A stretch of DNA of 5,209 nucleotides from Methanotrichaceae archaeon (GCA_013329455.1 DUKF01000228.1:1-5209); one strand, 5' to 3'. Positions 1-5,130 are shown, numbered from the stretch's first letter. The notes: generated from the letters alone by a model not told the origin. Program-made: numbers and translations.

Positions 1-128
1 CGCAGCTGCATCAAGCCAGGTTCCCTGATAGGTTCCTACGACGGCGGAGTATGGAATCGAACCGGGACTTGATGGGTCGCGAAAGTGGTTCTCTATGAAG
101 AATACAAGACTATCATAAGAAGATCGAG

Positions 129-659
129 TTGATCGCGGATCTGAACGACTCGGTCGAGGGGTTCAGGATCCTTGTGGGCACAGAGGTGGACATCAGGGCC
201 GACGGAAAGCTCGACTATCCAGATCAGATCCTATCGCAGTGCGACGTCGTCGTGGCCTCAGTCCATTCTGGATACAATCAGAGGGAGATGACGAAGAGGA
301 TCATCTTGGCGATGGAGAGCGAGCACGTCAATGTAATCGGCCACCCCACCGGCAGAAAGATCGGGGAAAGGGAGCCTTACGACGTCGATATGGAGCGGGT
401 CCTTGAGGCGGCGGCCAGGACTGACACCGCCATGGAGATCAACTCTCATCCCAGCAGGCTCGATCTGAACGACCGGTGGTCGAAGAGGGCCAAGGAGATG
501 GGTGTGAAGCTCGCGATAAACACCGATGCCCACAGCACCTGCGGCCTATTGGCGATCGAGTACGGCATCAAGACCGCAAGACGCGGCTGGCTGGAAAAAA
601 AAGACGTTCTAAACGCCCTGAGCCTCGAAGATCTGATGAAGCATCTCAACAAGGGCTGA
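129..659 (+). pseudogene. polX (fragment): 5'-truncated PolX: C-terminal part of the PHP exonuclease domain
   Basis: The product (176 aa from a TTG at 129) matches the last third of bacterial/archaeal family-X DNA polymerases: G-T-E-V-D-I (residues 17-22), L-D-Y-P-D, A-S-V-H-S (43-47), G-H-P-T-G-R (71-76), N-T-D-A-H-S (131-136) and the typical tail A-R-R-G-W-L-E-K-K-D-V-L-N. In full PolX this PHP domain is a Mn-dependent 3'-5' exonuclease/phosphoesterase that follows the polymerase and thumb domains in a protein of roughly 570 aa. Here the Glu, His and Asp/His metal ligands of the later motifs are intact. The HxH and Asp/His motifs that open the PHP fold, and the whole polymerase part, are absent. 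Homology-like sequence runs upstream to about position 111, and an in-frame TGA lies at 96-98. None of the three forward frames in 1-98 resembles the missing PolX segment, so a simple frameshift close by does not explain the loss. There is no good Shine-Dalgarno before the TTG. It is most likely a decaying remnant; an expressed stand-alone protein would lack a complete metal site. Confidence 0.8.
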
Positions 660-698
660 ATCAGGATTAAGACGACGAGATCTGTTGGGGGGAGTGGC

Positions 699-1118
699 TT
701 GAAGTCAATGAGAAGAGATGAAGGAAAGGATGGAGGGACAGCCGGCGGAAACTGGGCGAGGCTGCTTTTGGGAATGGCCATCATGGCGGCGATCTTCAGC
801 GGGCTTCTCCTCGCCATCGATCACCTCGGGCTGATGGTCCCTCCGACAGGAGAAAGTGGCGACCTGAGCCCGCCGAAGATCGAGCTGTTCGAGGCGAGCC
901 CCGACGAGATCCGGCCTGGGGAGAGCTCCATTTTGAGCTGGAAGGTGTCCGGCGTCGGACTTGCCGCCAACGTCTCTATCGAGCCTGGTATCGGCCAAGT
1001 GGCACGGGAGGGGGAGTTTGCCCTCCTGCCGGAGGAGACGACGACCTACACCCTCTCAGCCGCCAATTCTGCGGGAAGGGCCGAGGCGAGGGTGACGGTC
1101 ACGATGCTGGCGCTCTGA
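699..1118 (+). CDS. Membrane-anchored single Ig-like domain protein
   Basis: This hypothetical protein has a short charged N-terminus (about residues 1-18), one hydrophobic segment (about 20-46, continuing into L-G-L-M-V) and then one extracellular beta domain (about 58-137). The domain reads P-K-I-E-L-F-E-A-S-P-D-E-I-R-P-G-E, then L-S-W-K-V-S-G, S-I-E-P-G-I-G, and finally T-T-T-Y-T-L-S-A-A-N-S-A-G. That is the pattern of an Ig-like surface module that occurs, often in tandem, in exported proteins of methanogens and many bacteria. Here it occurs once and is tethered by the N-terminal helix, probably facing outside. No catalytic residues are visible, so a binding or structural role is an inference. 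The start is uncertain: TTG at 699 lies 4 nt after a GGGGGGAG stretch (687-694), while ATG at 708 gives 136 aa but lies 13 nt from it. The gene begins 39 bp after the PolX fragment, without a clear TATA box. Its last 20 bases overlap the 3' end of the convergent phosphoesterase gene. Confidence 0.72.
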   Translation: MKSMRRDEGKDGGTAGGNWARLLLGMAIMAAIFSGLLLAIDHLGLMVPPTGESGDLSPPKIELFEASPDEIRPGESSILSWKVSGVGLAANVSIEPGIGQVAREGEFALLPEETTTYTLSAANSAGRAEARVTVTMLAL

Positions 1119-2154
1119 TTGTGGTGATGATGAACTCGTCCTCAGGGGTCCAAGTCAGCGCCCTCCACTCGGCGTCCACGTGGTCTTCGTAGACGGTCAC
1201 AAGGACGTAGCCATAGTCCTTGTCGTTGAAATACTCAAGTTCCACAGAGCTGTCGTTATAGCTCCCGTCCCAGGACGGGCTCGGGAACGGAGCACCGCAA
1301 GAGCCCGCAAGAACCTGTTGGATTTCAATTCCAGCGCCCGACTCGTTTTGGATGCGGGCCCGGTTGTAGAAGTGGTCGTGGCCGCAGAAGTACATCCGAC
1401 ACCCCGCCTTGCTGATGCTATCCCAGAATGCGTTCCGGTCATTAGTGTATACCGCCAGGCAATCCGGATGGTTCACCTCGAAGGCGGGCTCATGACCGAA
1501 GACGAAGACGTAAGGTTTGCTGTTGTTTGCAAGCTGTTCATCCAGCCAAGCCTGATTTACCCTGTGGGGGCGGACGTACTGATCAAGCCCGATGAAAAGA
1601 GCGTTTTCGTGCTCGAAGCTGTAGGTCAGATACTCCTCGCCCTCAGGACCGCTGTCCTTGAGCCCGTATTCGCTGAGGTTGCCTTCGAAGGCCTCCAAAT
1701 ACGCCTCCTTCAAAGCAGGATAAGGAATTGGATTGTAAGGATAAGTGCGACTTGGCAGGGGGCCGTTTTCGTGATTTCCTTTGACGGAATAAACCTTGAT
1801 CCCTGCCTCGTAAACCGGCCCCATCGCCCTCTTCCAGTTTTCGAACTGCTCGGCGTAGGTGGTGCTGCCGTTCTTACTCCAGCCGTTGGCCATGTCCCCA
1901 GGGAAGATGACGAGGTCGCACTTCTCGTCCGCCACCGACTTTGCGATCAGCTCTACGATGACGTCATTGATCCCGGACTTGCCCGTCGTATTTTTGTTGT
2001 CCCCCCTGGTGTCGCAGACCACGGCAAAGGTCCAGGAACCGGCACCGCCAGAATCGGACGTATCGTCCACGAACAACCTATCCCCTGCGAACAAGAAGGC
2101 TGCAACGAATAGGCATAGCCCGATAAGAGCGAACGCAAATGAATCGTGTTTCAT
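1099..2154 (-). CDS. Exported calcineurin-like metallophosphoesterase
   Basis: The 351-aa protein has an N-terminal hydrophobic segment (about residues 6-24) that should act as a signal peptide or signal anchor, placing the enzyme outside the membrane. The dinuclear-metal phosphoesterase motifs follow in order: C-D-T-R-G-D (47-52), P-G-D-M-A-N-G (85-91), K-G-N-H-E (125-129), F-G-H-E-P (219-223) and C-G-H-D-H (257-261). Expected ligands are Asp48, Asp87, Asn127, His221, His259 and His261, with His128 as the catalytic acid. The first motif is D-T-R rather than the common D-x-H, so Arg50 replaces a usual metal ligand; this variant occurs in some exported family members. The substrate cannot be read from sequence; phosphomonoesters or phosphodiesters are plausible. 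The start is firm: ATG at 2154-2152 has GAGGT (2164-2160) 5 nt upstream and a TATA box further up. It appears to be a single-gene unit, and its 3' end overlaps the convergent Ig-like gene by 20 bp. Confidence 0.88.
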   Translation of the reverse strand: MKHDSFAFALIGLCLFVAAFLFAGDRLFVDDTSDSGGAGSWTFAVVCDTRGDNKNTTGKSGINDVIVELIAKSVADEKCDLVIFPGDMANGWSKNGSTTYAEQFENWKRAMGPVYEAGIKVYSVKGNHENGPLPSRTYPYNPIPYPALKEAYLEAFEGNLSEYGLKDSGPEGEEYLTYSFEHENALFIGLDQYVRPHRVNQAWLDEQLANNSKPYVFVFGHEPAFEVNHPDCLAVYTNDRNAFWDSISKAGCRMYFCGHDHFYNRARIQNESGAGIEIQQVLAGSCGAPFPSPSWDGSYNDSSVELEYFNDKDYGYVLVTVYEDHVDAEWRALTWTPEDEFIITTIRAPAS

Positions 2155-2159
2155 CTTAT

Positions 2160-2164
2160 ACCTC
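2160..2164 (-). promoter_or_regulatory. Shine-Dalgarno of the phosphoesterase gene
   Basis: GAGGT on the minus strand lies 5 nt before the ATG at 2154, which supports that start over internal ones. Confidence 0.6.
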
Positions 2165-2181
2165 GTTCATCCGCTTTACGT

Positions 2182-2192
2182 TTTTTTAAATA
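2182..2192 (-). promoter_or_regulatory. Archaeal TATA box of the phosphoesterase gene
   Basis: On the minus strand the sequence reads TATTTAAAAAA, a good archaeal TATA box. Its centre lies about 33 bp ahead of the start codon. With the usual ~25-bp offset, transcription would start near 2162, giving a very short leader that would barely include the Shine-Dalgarno or would begin inside it. The exact start is inferred. Confidence 0.55.
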
Positions 2193-2601
2193 CCATATTC
2201 CAAATGATTCCTTCGTCATCTCCTAACACCTCCGCAGATTACCGAGGACGTACGGCTGTACTGAAATTCTTTTGTATTAGTAATTTGAGGTATTATCAGT
2301 ACACTGAGGGCCGTTGTCTTCCCGGTGAACGGAGATTTTGCCATAGTTCGCAATCTTCGAGAAATGTGACCTTCTTATTCTGATTGTATATCCAAACAAA
2401 GATCACCCGATCAAAAAGGCGAAGACGGATAGTTAGGCCGCAGATCCATACCAGGCGGGAGGAAGGATCACAATTCAGGCACGGCCTCCAAAGCAGCAAG
2501 CCTTTCTTGGTCCGGGAATCGGCGGCCATCCCGATCCCCCCTCATACCCTAATTTTTGATGATCAACTTCGGACCGAAGGTCGGGCCCCTTGATCAGCAT
2601 A
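2193..2601. other. Long intergenic region without a convincing gene
   Basis: These ~410 bp separate two divergent promoters. Small open frames exist, for example a 77-codon frame on the minus strand (2529-2296), but their products are rich in Arg, Trp and Cys in no recognisable pattern and match no family I know. No tRNA-like, CRISPR or insertion-sequence structure is visible. It does contain short inverted repeats: TGTACTGA/TCAGTACA (2257-2264 and 2296-2303), CCGTT/AACGG (2311-2315 and 2328-2332) and CTTCGG-A-CCGAAG (2567-2579). The 9-mer ATTCTGATT at 2377-2385 recurs at 2601-2609 inside the operator-like palindrome. The region may hold upstream regulatory sites, an unrecognised small RNA or decayed coding sequence; nothing seen decides between them. 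Confidence 0.4.
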
Positions 2602-2617
2602 TTCTGATTTATCAGAA
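2602..2617. promoter_or_regulatory. Operator-like palindrome at the HgcC-like/arsM promoter
   Basis: TTCTGAT-TT-ATCAGAA is a perfect 7+7 bp inverted repeat with a 2-bp spacer. It abuts and partly overlaps the purine-rich BRE (2614-2620) just before the TATA box (2621-2628). A further half-site ATCAG lies at 2593-2597, so the half-sites run ATCAG, CTGAT, ATCAG. A dimeric protein bound here would block or alter TFB/TBP binding. The binding protein is unknown: candidates are an ArsR-type regulator encoded elsewhere or the AbrB-fold protein encoded just downstream (autoregulation). The symmetry is seen directly; its function is inferred. Confidence 0.55.
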
Positions 2618-2628
2618 AAGCTTAAATC
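2614..2628 (+). promoter_or_regulatory. BRE and TATA box for the HgcC-like/arsM unit
   Basis: The purine-rich AGAAAAG (2614-2620) followed by CTTAAATC (2621-2628) fits an archaeal BRE plus TATA pair. The expected transcription start is near 2650, which leaves a leader of about 19 nt containing GAGGTG (2658-2663), a Shine-Dalgarno 5 nt before the ATG at 2669. Confidence 0.6.
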
Positions 2629-2668
2629 TTCAGAGAACACTGTAACGGACTCAGGCAGAGGTGCAACT

Positions 2669-2980
2669 ATGACTTCTGAAGATGAGAAGCGTGAGAAGGA
2701 CGGGAAGCGTGAGAGAGAAGCCTGCTGCACTCCGGGAGAATCGAGTTGCTGCAAAGTAGAATCGATCGTAAGCGTGGACGAGAGAGGGCAAATGGTTCTT
2801 CCAAAGTACGTCAGAGATAAGGCGAAGATCCGGCCTGGAGAGAAGCTTGCCGTGGTGAGCCTGAAGAATCAAGACGGTGAGATCTGCTGCCTCTCCCTGA
2901 TCAAGGTCGAGGAGCTTGAGGGCATGGTGAAGTCGATGCTCGGGCCCGTCATGAACGACGTCTTCAAGACGCAGATATAA
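2669..2980 (+). CDS. hgcC-like: HgcAB-associated (HgcC-type) AbrB/SpoVT-fold protein
   Basis: The 103-aa protein has a charged Lys/Glu-rich N-terminus (1-17) and then a Cys cluster A-C-C-T-P-G-E-S-S-C-C-K (Cys19, 20, 27, 28). An AbrB/SpoVT swapped-hairpin segment follows (V-S-V-D-E-R-G-Q-M-V-L-P-K, about 34-46, to about residue 64), then a third pair G-E-I-C-C (Cys73, 74) and a helical C-terminus. This layout is that of the family annotated as HgcAB-associated protein, often found beside mercury-methylation genes and in methanogens lacking them. AbrB domains usually bind DNA as dimers, and the paired Cys could bind As(III), Hg(II) or another thiophilic metal. The start at ATG 2669 is supported by GAGGTG 5 nt upstream. 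The gene lies 49 bp before arsM on the same strand under one promoter, so it is probably co-transcribed and acts as a metal(loid)-sensing regulator or a metal-binding accessory. Family assignment is from memory of the consensus; the role is inferred. Confidence 0.82.
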   Translation: MTSEDEKREKDGKREREACCTPGESSCCKVESIVSVDERGQMVLPKYVRDKAKIRPGEKLAVVSLKNQDGEICCLSLIKVEELEGMVKSMLGPVMNDVFKTQI

Positions 2981-3020
2981 CAAAATTTATGATAATAAGT
3001 TTGATAAAAAGCTCGTTGAA

Positions 3021-3027
3021 GGTGAGG
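3021..3027 (+). promoter_or_regulatory. Shine-Dalgarno of arsM
   Basis: GGTGAGG ends 2 nt before the ATG at 3030; its GGTGA core, complementary to the archaeal 16S rRNA 3' end, ends 4 nt before it. The 49-bp A/T-rich spacer before it (2981-3010) could also hold a weak second promoter. Confidence 0.55.
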
Positions 3028-3029
3028 AT

Positions 3030-3857
3030 ATGAAAGATCAGGACGCCAAGAAAGTTGTGAAAGAGAGGTACGGCCGTGTTGCCGAAAAGGCCAGCTCGTG
3101 CTGCTGCTCATCGACCTGTTGTGGGACCGCAAAGCCCGAGGAGATCGGCAAGAAGATCGGCTACTCGGAAAAGGAGCTGGATGCCGTGCCGTCGGGATCA
3201 AACCTTGGACTGGGCTGCGGAAACCCCATCGCTCTGGCGTCGATCAGAGCGGGGGAGACGATCCTAGACCTGGGATCGGGCGCGGGCTTCGACTGTTTCC
3301 TCGCTTCGAAGAAGGTCGGCTCGAAGGGCAAGGTCGTGGGCGTTGACATGACCGAAGAGATGGTGGTGCGGGCCAGGGCCAACGCCTCTGAGGACGGCTA
3401 CGAAAACGTGGAGTTCAGGCTGGGCGAGATTGAGAAGCTGCCCGTCGAGAACGACTCCGTCGACCTTGTGATATCCAACTGCGTCATCAACCTCGTGCCC
3501 GACAAGAAGACCGCCTTCAAAGAGGCCTATCGGGTGCTCAGACCCGGCGGAAGGCTCATGGTCTCGGACATCGTTCTGCTGAGGGAACTGCCGGAATTTA
3601 TCAGAGAATCTGTCGAAGCCTACGTTGGCTGTGTTTCTGGGGCTGCGTTGAGATACGATTATCTGGACTCGATAAGATCGGCAGGGTTTGAGGATGTCAG
3701 AGTGATCGATGAGTCGGCCTTCTCTCTGGACTGCGTAACGAGCGACCCGACGGGCCGGGCGATTTTGGACGGCCTGAAACTCTCAGACGAAAAGCAAAAA
3801 GAGGTCGAAAGAGCGATCGCCAGCATAAAAGTAAGCGCCATCAAACCCGAAGCGTGA
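3030..3857 (+). CDS. arsM: Arsenite S-adenosylmethionine methyltransferase
   Basis: The 275-aa product is a class I SAM-dependent methyltransferase that adds methyl groups to As(III), giving mono-, di- or trimethylated arsenicals in the cytoplasm. SAM-binding features are L-D-L-G-S-G-A-G-F-D-C (79-89), the acidic V-G-V-D-M (103-107) and the post-motif L-R-P-G-G-R (170-175). Arsenic-site cysteines conserved in ArsM occur in G-L-G-C-G-N-P (Cys63), S-N-C-V-I-N-L (Cys151) and V-G-C-V-S-G-A (Cys201). The N-terminus holds an additional cluster S-S-C-C-C-S-S-T-C-C-G (Cys24-26, 30, 31), common in prokaryotic ArsM and likely to capture arsenite. Length and C-terminus (S-I-K-V-x-A-I-K-P) fit the family, and nothing is truncated. 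GGTGAGG just upstream supports the ATG. It lies 49 bp downstream of the HgcC-like gene, probably in one operon responding to arsenic. The C-terminal Cys-pair-containing domain of some longer homologues is not present. Confidence 0.93.
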   Translation: MKDQDAKKVVKERYGRVAEKASSCCCSSTCCGTAKPEEIGKKIGYSEKELDAVPSGSNLGLGCGNPIALASIRAGETILDLGSGAGFDCFLASKKVGSKGKVVGVDMTEEMVVRARANASEDGYENVEFRLGEIEKLPVENDSVDLVISNCVINLVPDKKTAFKEAYRVLRPGGRLMVSDIVLLRELPEFIRESVEAYVGCVSGAALRYDYLDSIRSAGFEDVRVIDESAFSLDCVTSDPTGRAILDGLKLSDEKQKEVERAIASIKVSAIKPEA

Positions 3858-3864
3858 TAAAATA

Positions 3865-3892
3865 GAAGGCCTCAGCGGAGCCGAGGTGCTTC
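3865..3892. terminator. Hairpin between convergent arsM and DUF473 genes
   Basis: An imperfect stem-loop can form from GAAG-G-CCTC-A-GC, loop GGA, and GC-C-GAGG-TG-CTTC. On the minus strand it is followed by the T-rich TATTTTATC (3864-3856), which fits termination of the PAC2-DUF473 transcript. On the plus strand no T-run follows directly. It lies 8 bp after the arsM stop and 50 bp after the DUF473 stop. The structure is seen; its use as a terminator is inferred, since archaeal termination depends mainly on T-runs. Confidence 0.35.
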
Positions 3893-3941
3893 TGGACAAT
3901 CAATCTCAGAGCATAAATAAAATTGCGAGACGGCCCTCTGC

Positions 3942-4331
3942 TCATCCCGCATCGTAATAACAGACCTCATCGACGTCCAGGACCGTCGGCGATCCGAGCT
4001 TGAAGCTCTTTACGCTTCTCACCCGGCCGTGGCCCACCATCTGGAGCTGGACCCGAGCTGCCTGGGCCTCCCTCTCCTCGTAAAAGTCGGCTCCGGCCTG
4101 GACCATCTTGTGGGTCACCACCTGAATCTCTCTGATCCTTGTCAGCATCCCGCCAGTCCCGGTGACGATGTCAGGGCCGCTCGTCTCGGTAAGGAATATA
4201 ACATCGCCCGGGCTCAGGTGGAGGAGTGCTAAGAAGTTGTGAGGACTCCTGATCTCAACGGTCCTGATTCCGTTCGTTACCAGCTCCCTGATCACCTGTC
4301 TGGATATTCCAGTAAGTGCAACGCATTCCAT
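3942..4331 (-). CDS. DUF473 family archaeal protein
   Basis: The 129-aa protein belongs to an archaea-specific family of unknown function: A-L-T-G-I-S-R-Q-V-I near the N-terminus (5-14), T-V-E-I-R-S-P-H-N-F (24-33), G-D-V-I-F-L-T (42-48), V-V-T-H-K-M (71-76), E-E-R-E-A-Q-A-A-R-V-Q-L (85-96) and G-R-V-R-S-V (102-107). It has no signal peptide, membrane helix or obvious catalytic set, so it is probably a soluble, oligomeric cytoplasmic protein. I place the start at ATG 4331-4329 because a perfect archaeal Shine-Dalgarno GGTGATT (4341-4335) precedes it by 3-4 nt. The in-frame GTG at 4340, which would add three residues, lies inside that site. The PAC2 stop codon (TGA, 4339-4337) is also embedded in this Shine-Dalgarno, so the two genes should be translationally coupled and share one message. 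Association with the PAC2 protein is a reasonable inference from this tight pairing; function is otherwise unknown. Confidence 0.85.
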   Translation of the reverse strand: MECVALTGISRQVIRELVTNGIRTVEIRSPHNFLALLHLSPGDVIFLTETSGPDIVTGTGGMLTRIREIQVVTHKMVQAGADFYEEREAQAARVQLQMVGHGRVRSVKSFKLGSPTVLDVDEVCYYDAG

Positions 4332-4334
4332 GAC

Positions 4335-4341
4335 AATCACC
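4335..4341 (-). promoter_or_regulatory. DUF473 Shine-Dalgarno containing the PAC2 stop codon
   Basis: On the minus strand GGTGATT matches the archaeal anti-Shine-Dalgarno and spans the PAC2 TGA (4339-4337). The ATG at 4331 follows after a 3-nt spacer from this 7-mer (4 nt from the GGTGAT core). It decides the DUF473 start and implies that ribosomes finishing PAC2 reinitiate on DUF473. Confidence 0.7.
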
Positions 4342-5074
4342 CGTACATCGGGAACTGGAGCTCTTTCTTCCTCGGAACCTCTTCGGCAGAGGTGCTCTTC
4401 ACCTGCTCTGCGAGCTTCTGCATCTGAACCTCGATCTCGTCCGCCCTCTCCTCAAGCTCCGCCGTGTCGACGTTCAGGCCGTAAAGGGTGTTCAGCATCT
4501 TGACGGCAACAACCGCCGCCTTCGGGTCGGGAGCCATGCTGTGGGTCTCACCGAGTAAGCATATCGCCGGCACTTTCCCCATTAGACACTCGTTCATGAC
4601 GCTTCCCGATATCCCCGATATCGTCCCGATCTCGAAGACCTCCACCTTGTCCTTTATCCTCTCCAACATCTCCTCGGTGGTGGCGGCGCCGAAGACCCGC
4701 TGCTCCTCGCTCATCACCGTTATCCCGGCAAGACAGACCATCTCCTTTGCCCCGATCGACTCGACCCAGGATACGATCCCTCGGGCGACGTCGTAAGAGG
4801 CCGCGGGGTGGACCGGTATGTCTGAACTTATCACCACCACTCCCAGGTCCTCCTTCTCGTATATCCTAACGGGCATGTGGGCGACCCCACCCACCAGGAC
4901 CGATAGCGGCGGGAAGAACCTCGAATCTATGGCGCCGAGGTAGTCCATCTCGAGCTTGTTGACGATGAACTGGCTTGCGATGTTTCCGATCAGCCCGATC
5001 CCTGGGAACCCCTCGATGACTACCGGGTTCTCGGATTTGGGTTTCTCAGCTCTGACCTGGACTTCGTCAGTCAT
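4337..5074 (-). CDS. PAC2-family proteasome assembly chaperone homologue
   Basis: The 245-aa protein carries the PAC2 fold: N-P-V-V-I-E-G-F-P-G-I-G-L-I-G-N (16-31), V-L-V-G-G (59-63), V-V-I-S-S-D-I-P-V-H-P (80-90), V-C-L-A-G-I (113-118), G-I-S-G-S-V (154-159), V-P-A-I-C-L-L-G-E-T (168-177) and D-P-K-A-A (183-187). A charged, coiled-coil-like helix follows (about 203-228), then a flexible tail ending in P-M-Y-G. The last three residues, Met-Tyr-Gly, fit the hydrophobic-Tyr-any (HbYX) signal that proteasome activators dock into 20S alpha-ring pockets. The archaeal relative PbaB acts as a 20S activator through such a tail, while PbaA's role is unclear. A longer frame opens at 5149 but would start upstream of the TATA box (5121-5130), so the ATG at 5074-5072 is preferred, giving the N-terminus M-T-D-E-V-Q usual for the family. 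GAGGGT (5092-5087) is a weak Shine-Dalgarno 12 nt upstream. It is first in an operon with DUF473, cytoplasmic, and does not look enzymatic. Confidence 0.87.
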   Translation of the reverse strand: MTDEVQVRAEKPKSENPVVIEGFPGIGLIGNIASQFIVNKLEMDYLGAIDSRFFPPLSVLVGGVAHMPVRIYEKEDLGVVVISSDIPVHPAASYDVARGIVSWVESIGAKEMVCLAGITVMSEEQRVFGAATTEEMLERIKDKVEVFEIGTISGISGSVMNECLMGKVPAICLLGETHSMAPDPKAAVVAVKMLNTLYGLNVDTAELEERADEIEVQMQKLAEQVKSTSAEEVPRKKELQFPMYG

Positions 5075-5120
5075 GAAAATATGTTTACCCTCTGATGGGT
5101 GATAAGAGCATCGCTCATCC

Positions 5121-5130
5121 CATTTAAAAA
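5121..5130 (-). promoter_or_regulatory. TATA box of the PAC2-DUF473 operon
   Basis: The minus strand reads TTTTTAAATG. The expected transcription start is near 5101, giving a leader of about 26 nt before the ATG at 5074. Because the motif is nearly symmetric (TTTAAA core), it could also serve the plus strand, where an ATG at 5155 lies at leaderless-transcript distance. Confidence 0.5.

Noticed and set aside
41..75. tRNA T-arm-like string (minus strand GGTTCGATTCC)
   Set aside because: Only two of the five T-stem pairs can form, and no acceptor, D or anticodon arm is found around it.
1180..2112. Long 310-codon frame on the plus strand
   Set aside because: It lies fully antisense to the phosphoesterase gene, which has all family motifs; the product resembles no family and is a shadow frame of a GC-rich gene.
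2296..2529. 77-codon minus-strand frame with a G-rich stretch before its ATG
   Set aside because: No TATA box at a sensible distance, atypical composition and no recognisable motifs; the GGGGGG stretch is only a weak Shine-Dalgarno match.
2384..2593. 69-codon plus-strand frame in the intergenic region
   Set aside because: It starts with a non-ATG codon without a ribosome site, is Arg-rich with no family pattern, and runs into the palindromic promoter region.
4332..4340. GTG start for DUF473 at 4340
   Set aside because: It lies inside the Shine-Dalgarno for the ATG at 4331, which has ideal spacing and gives the family-typical N-terminus.
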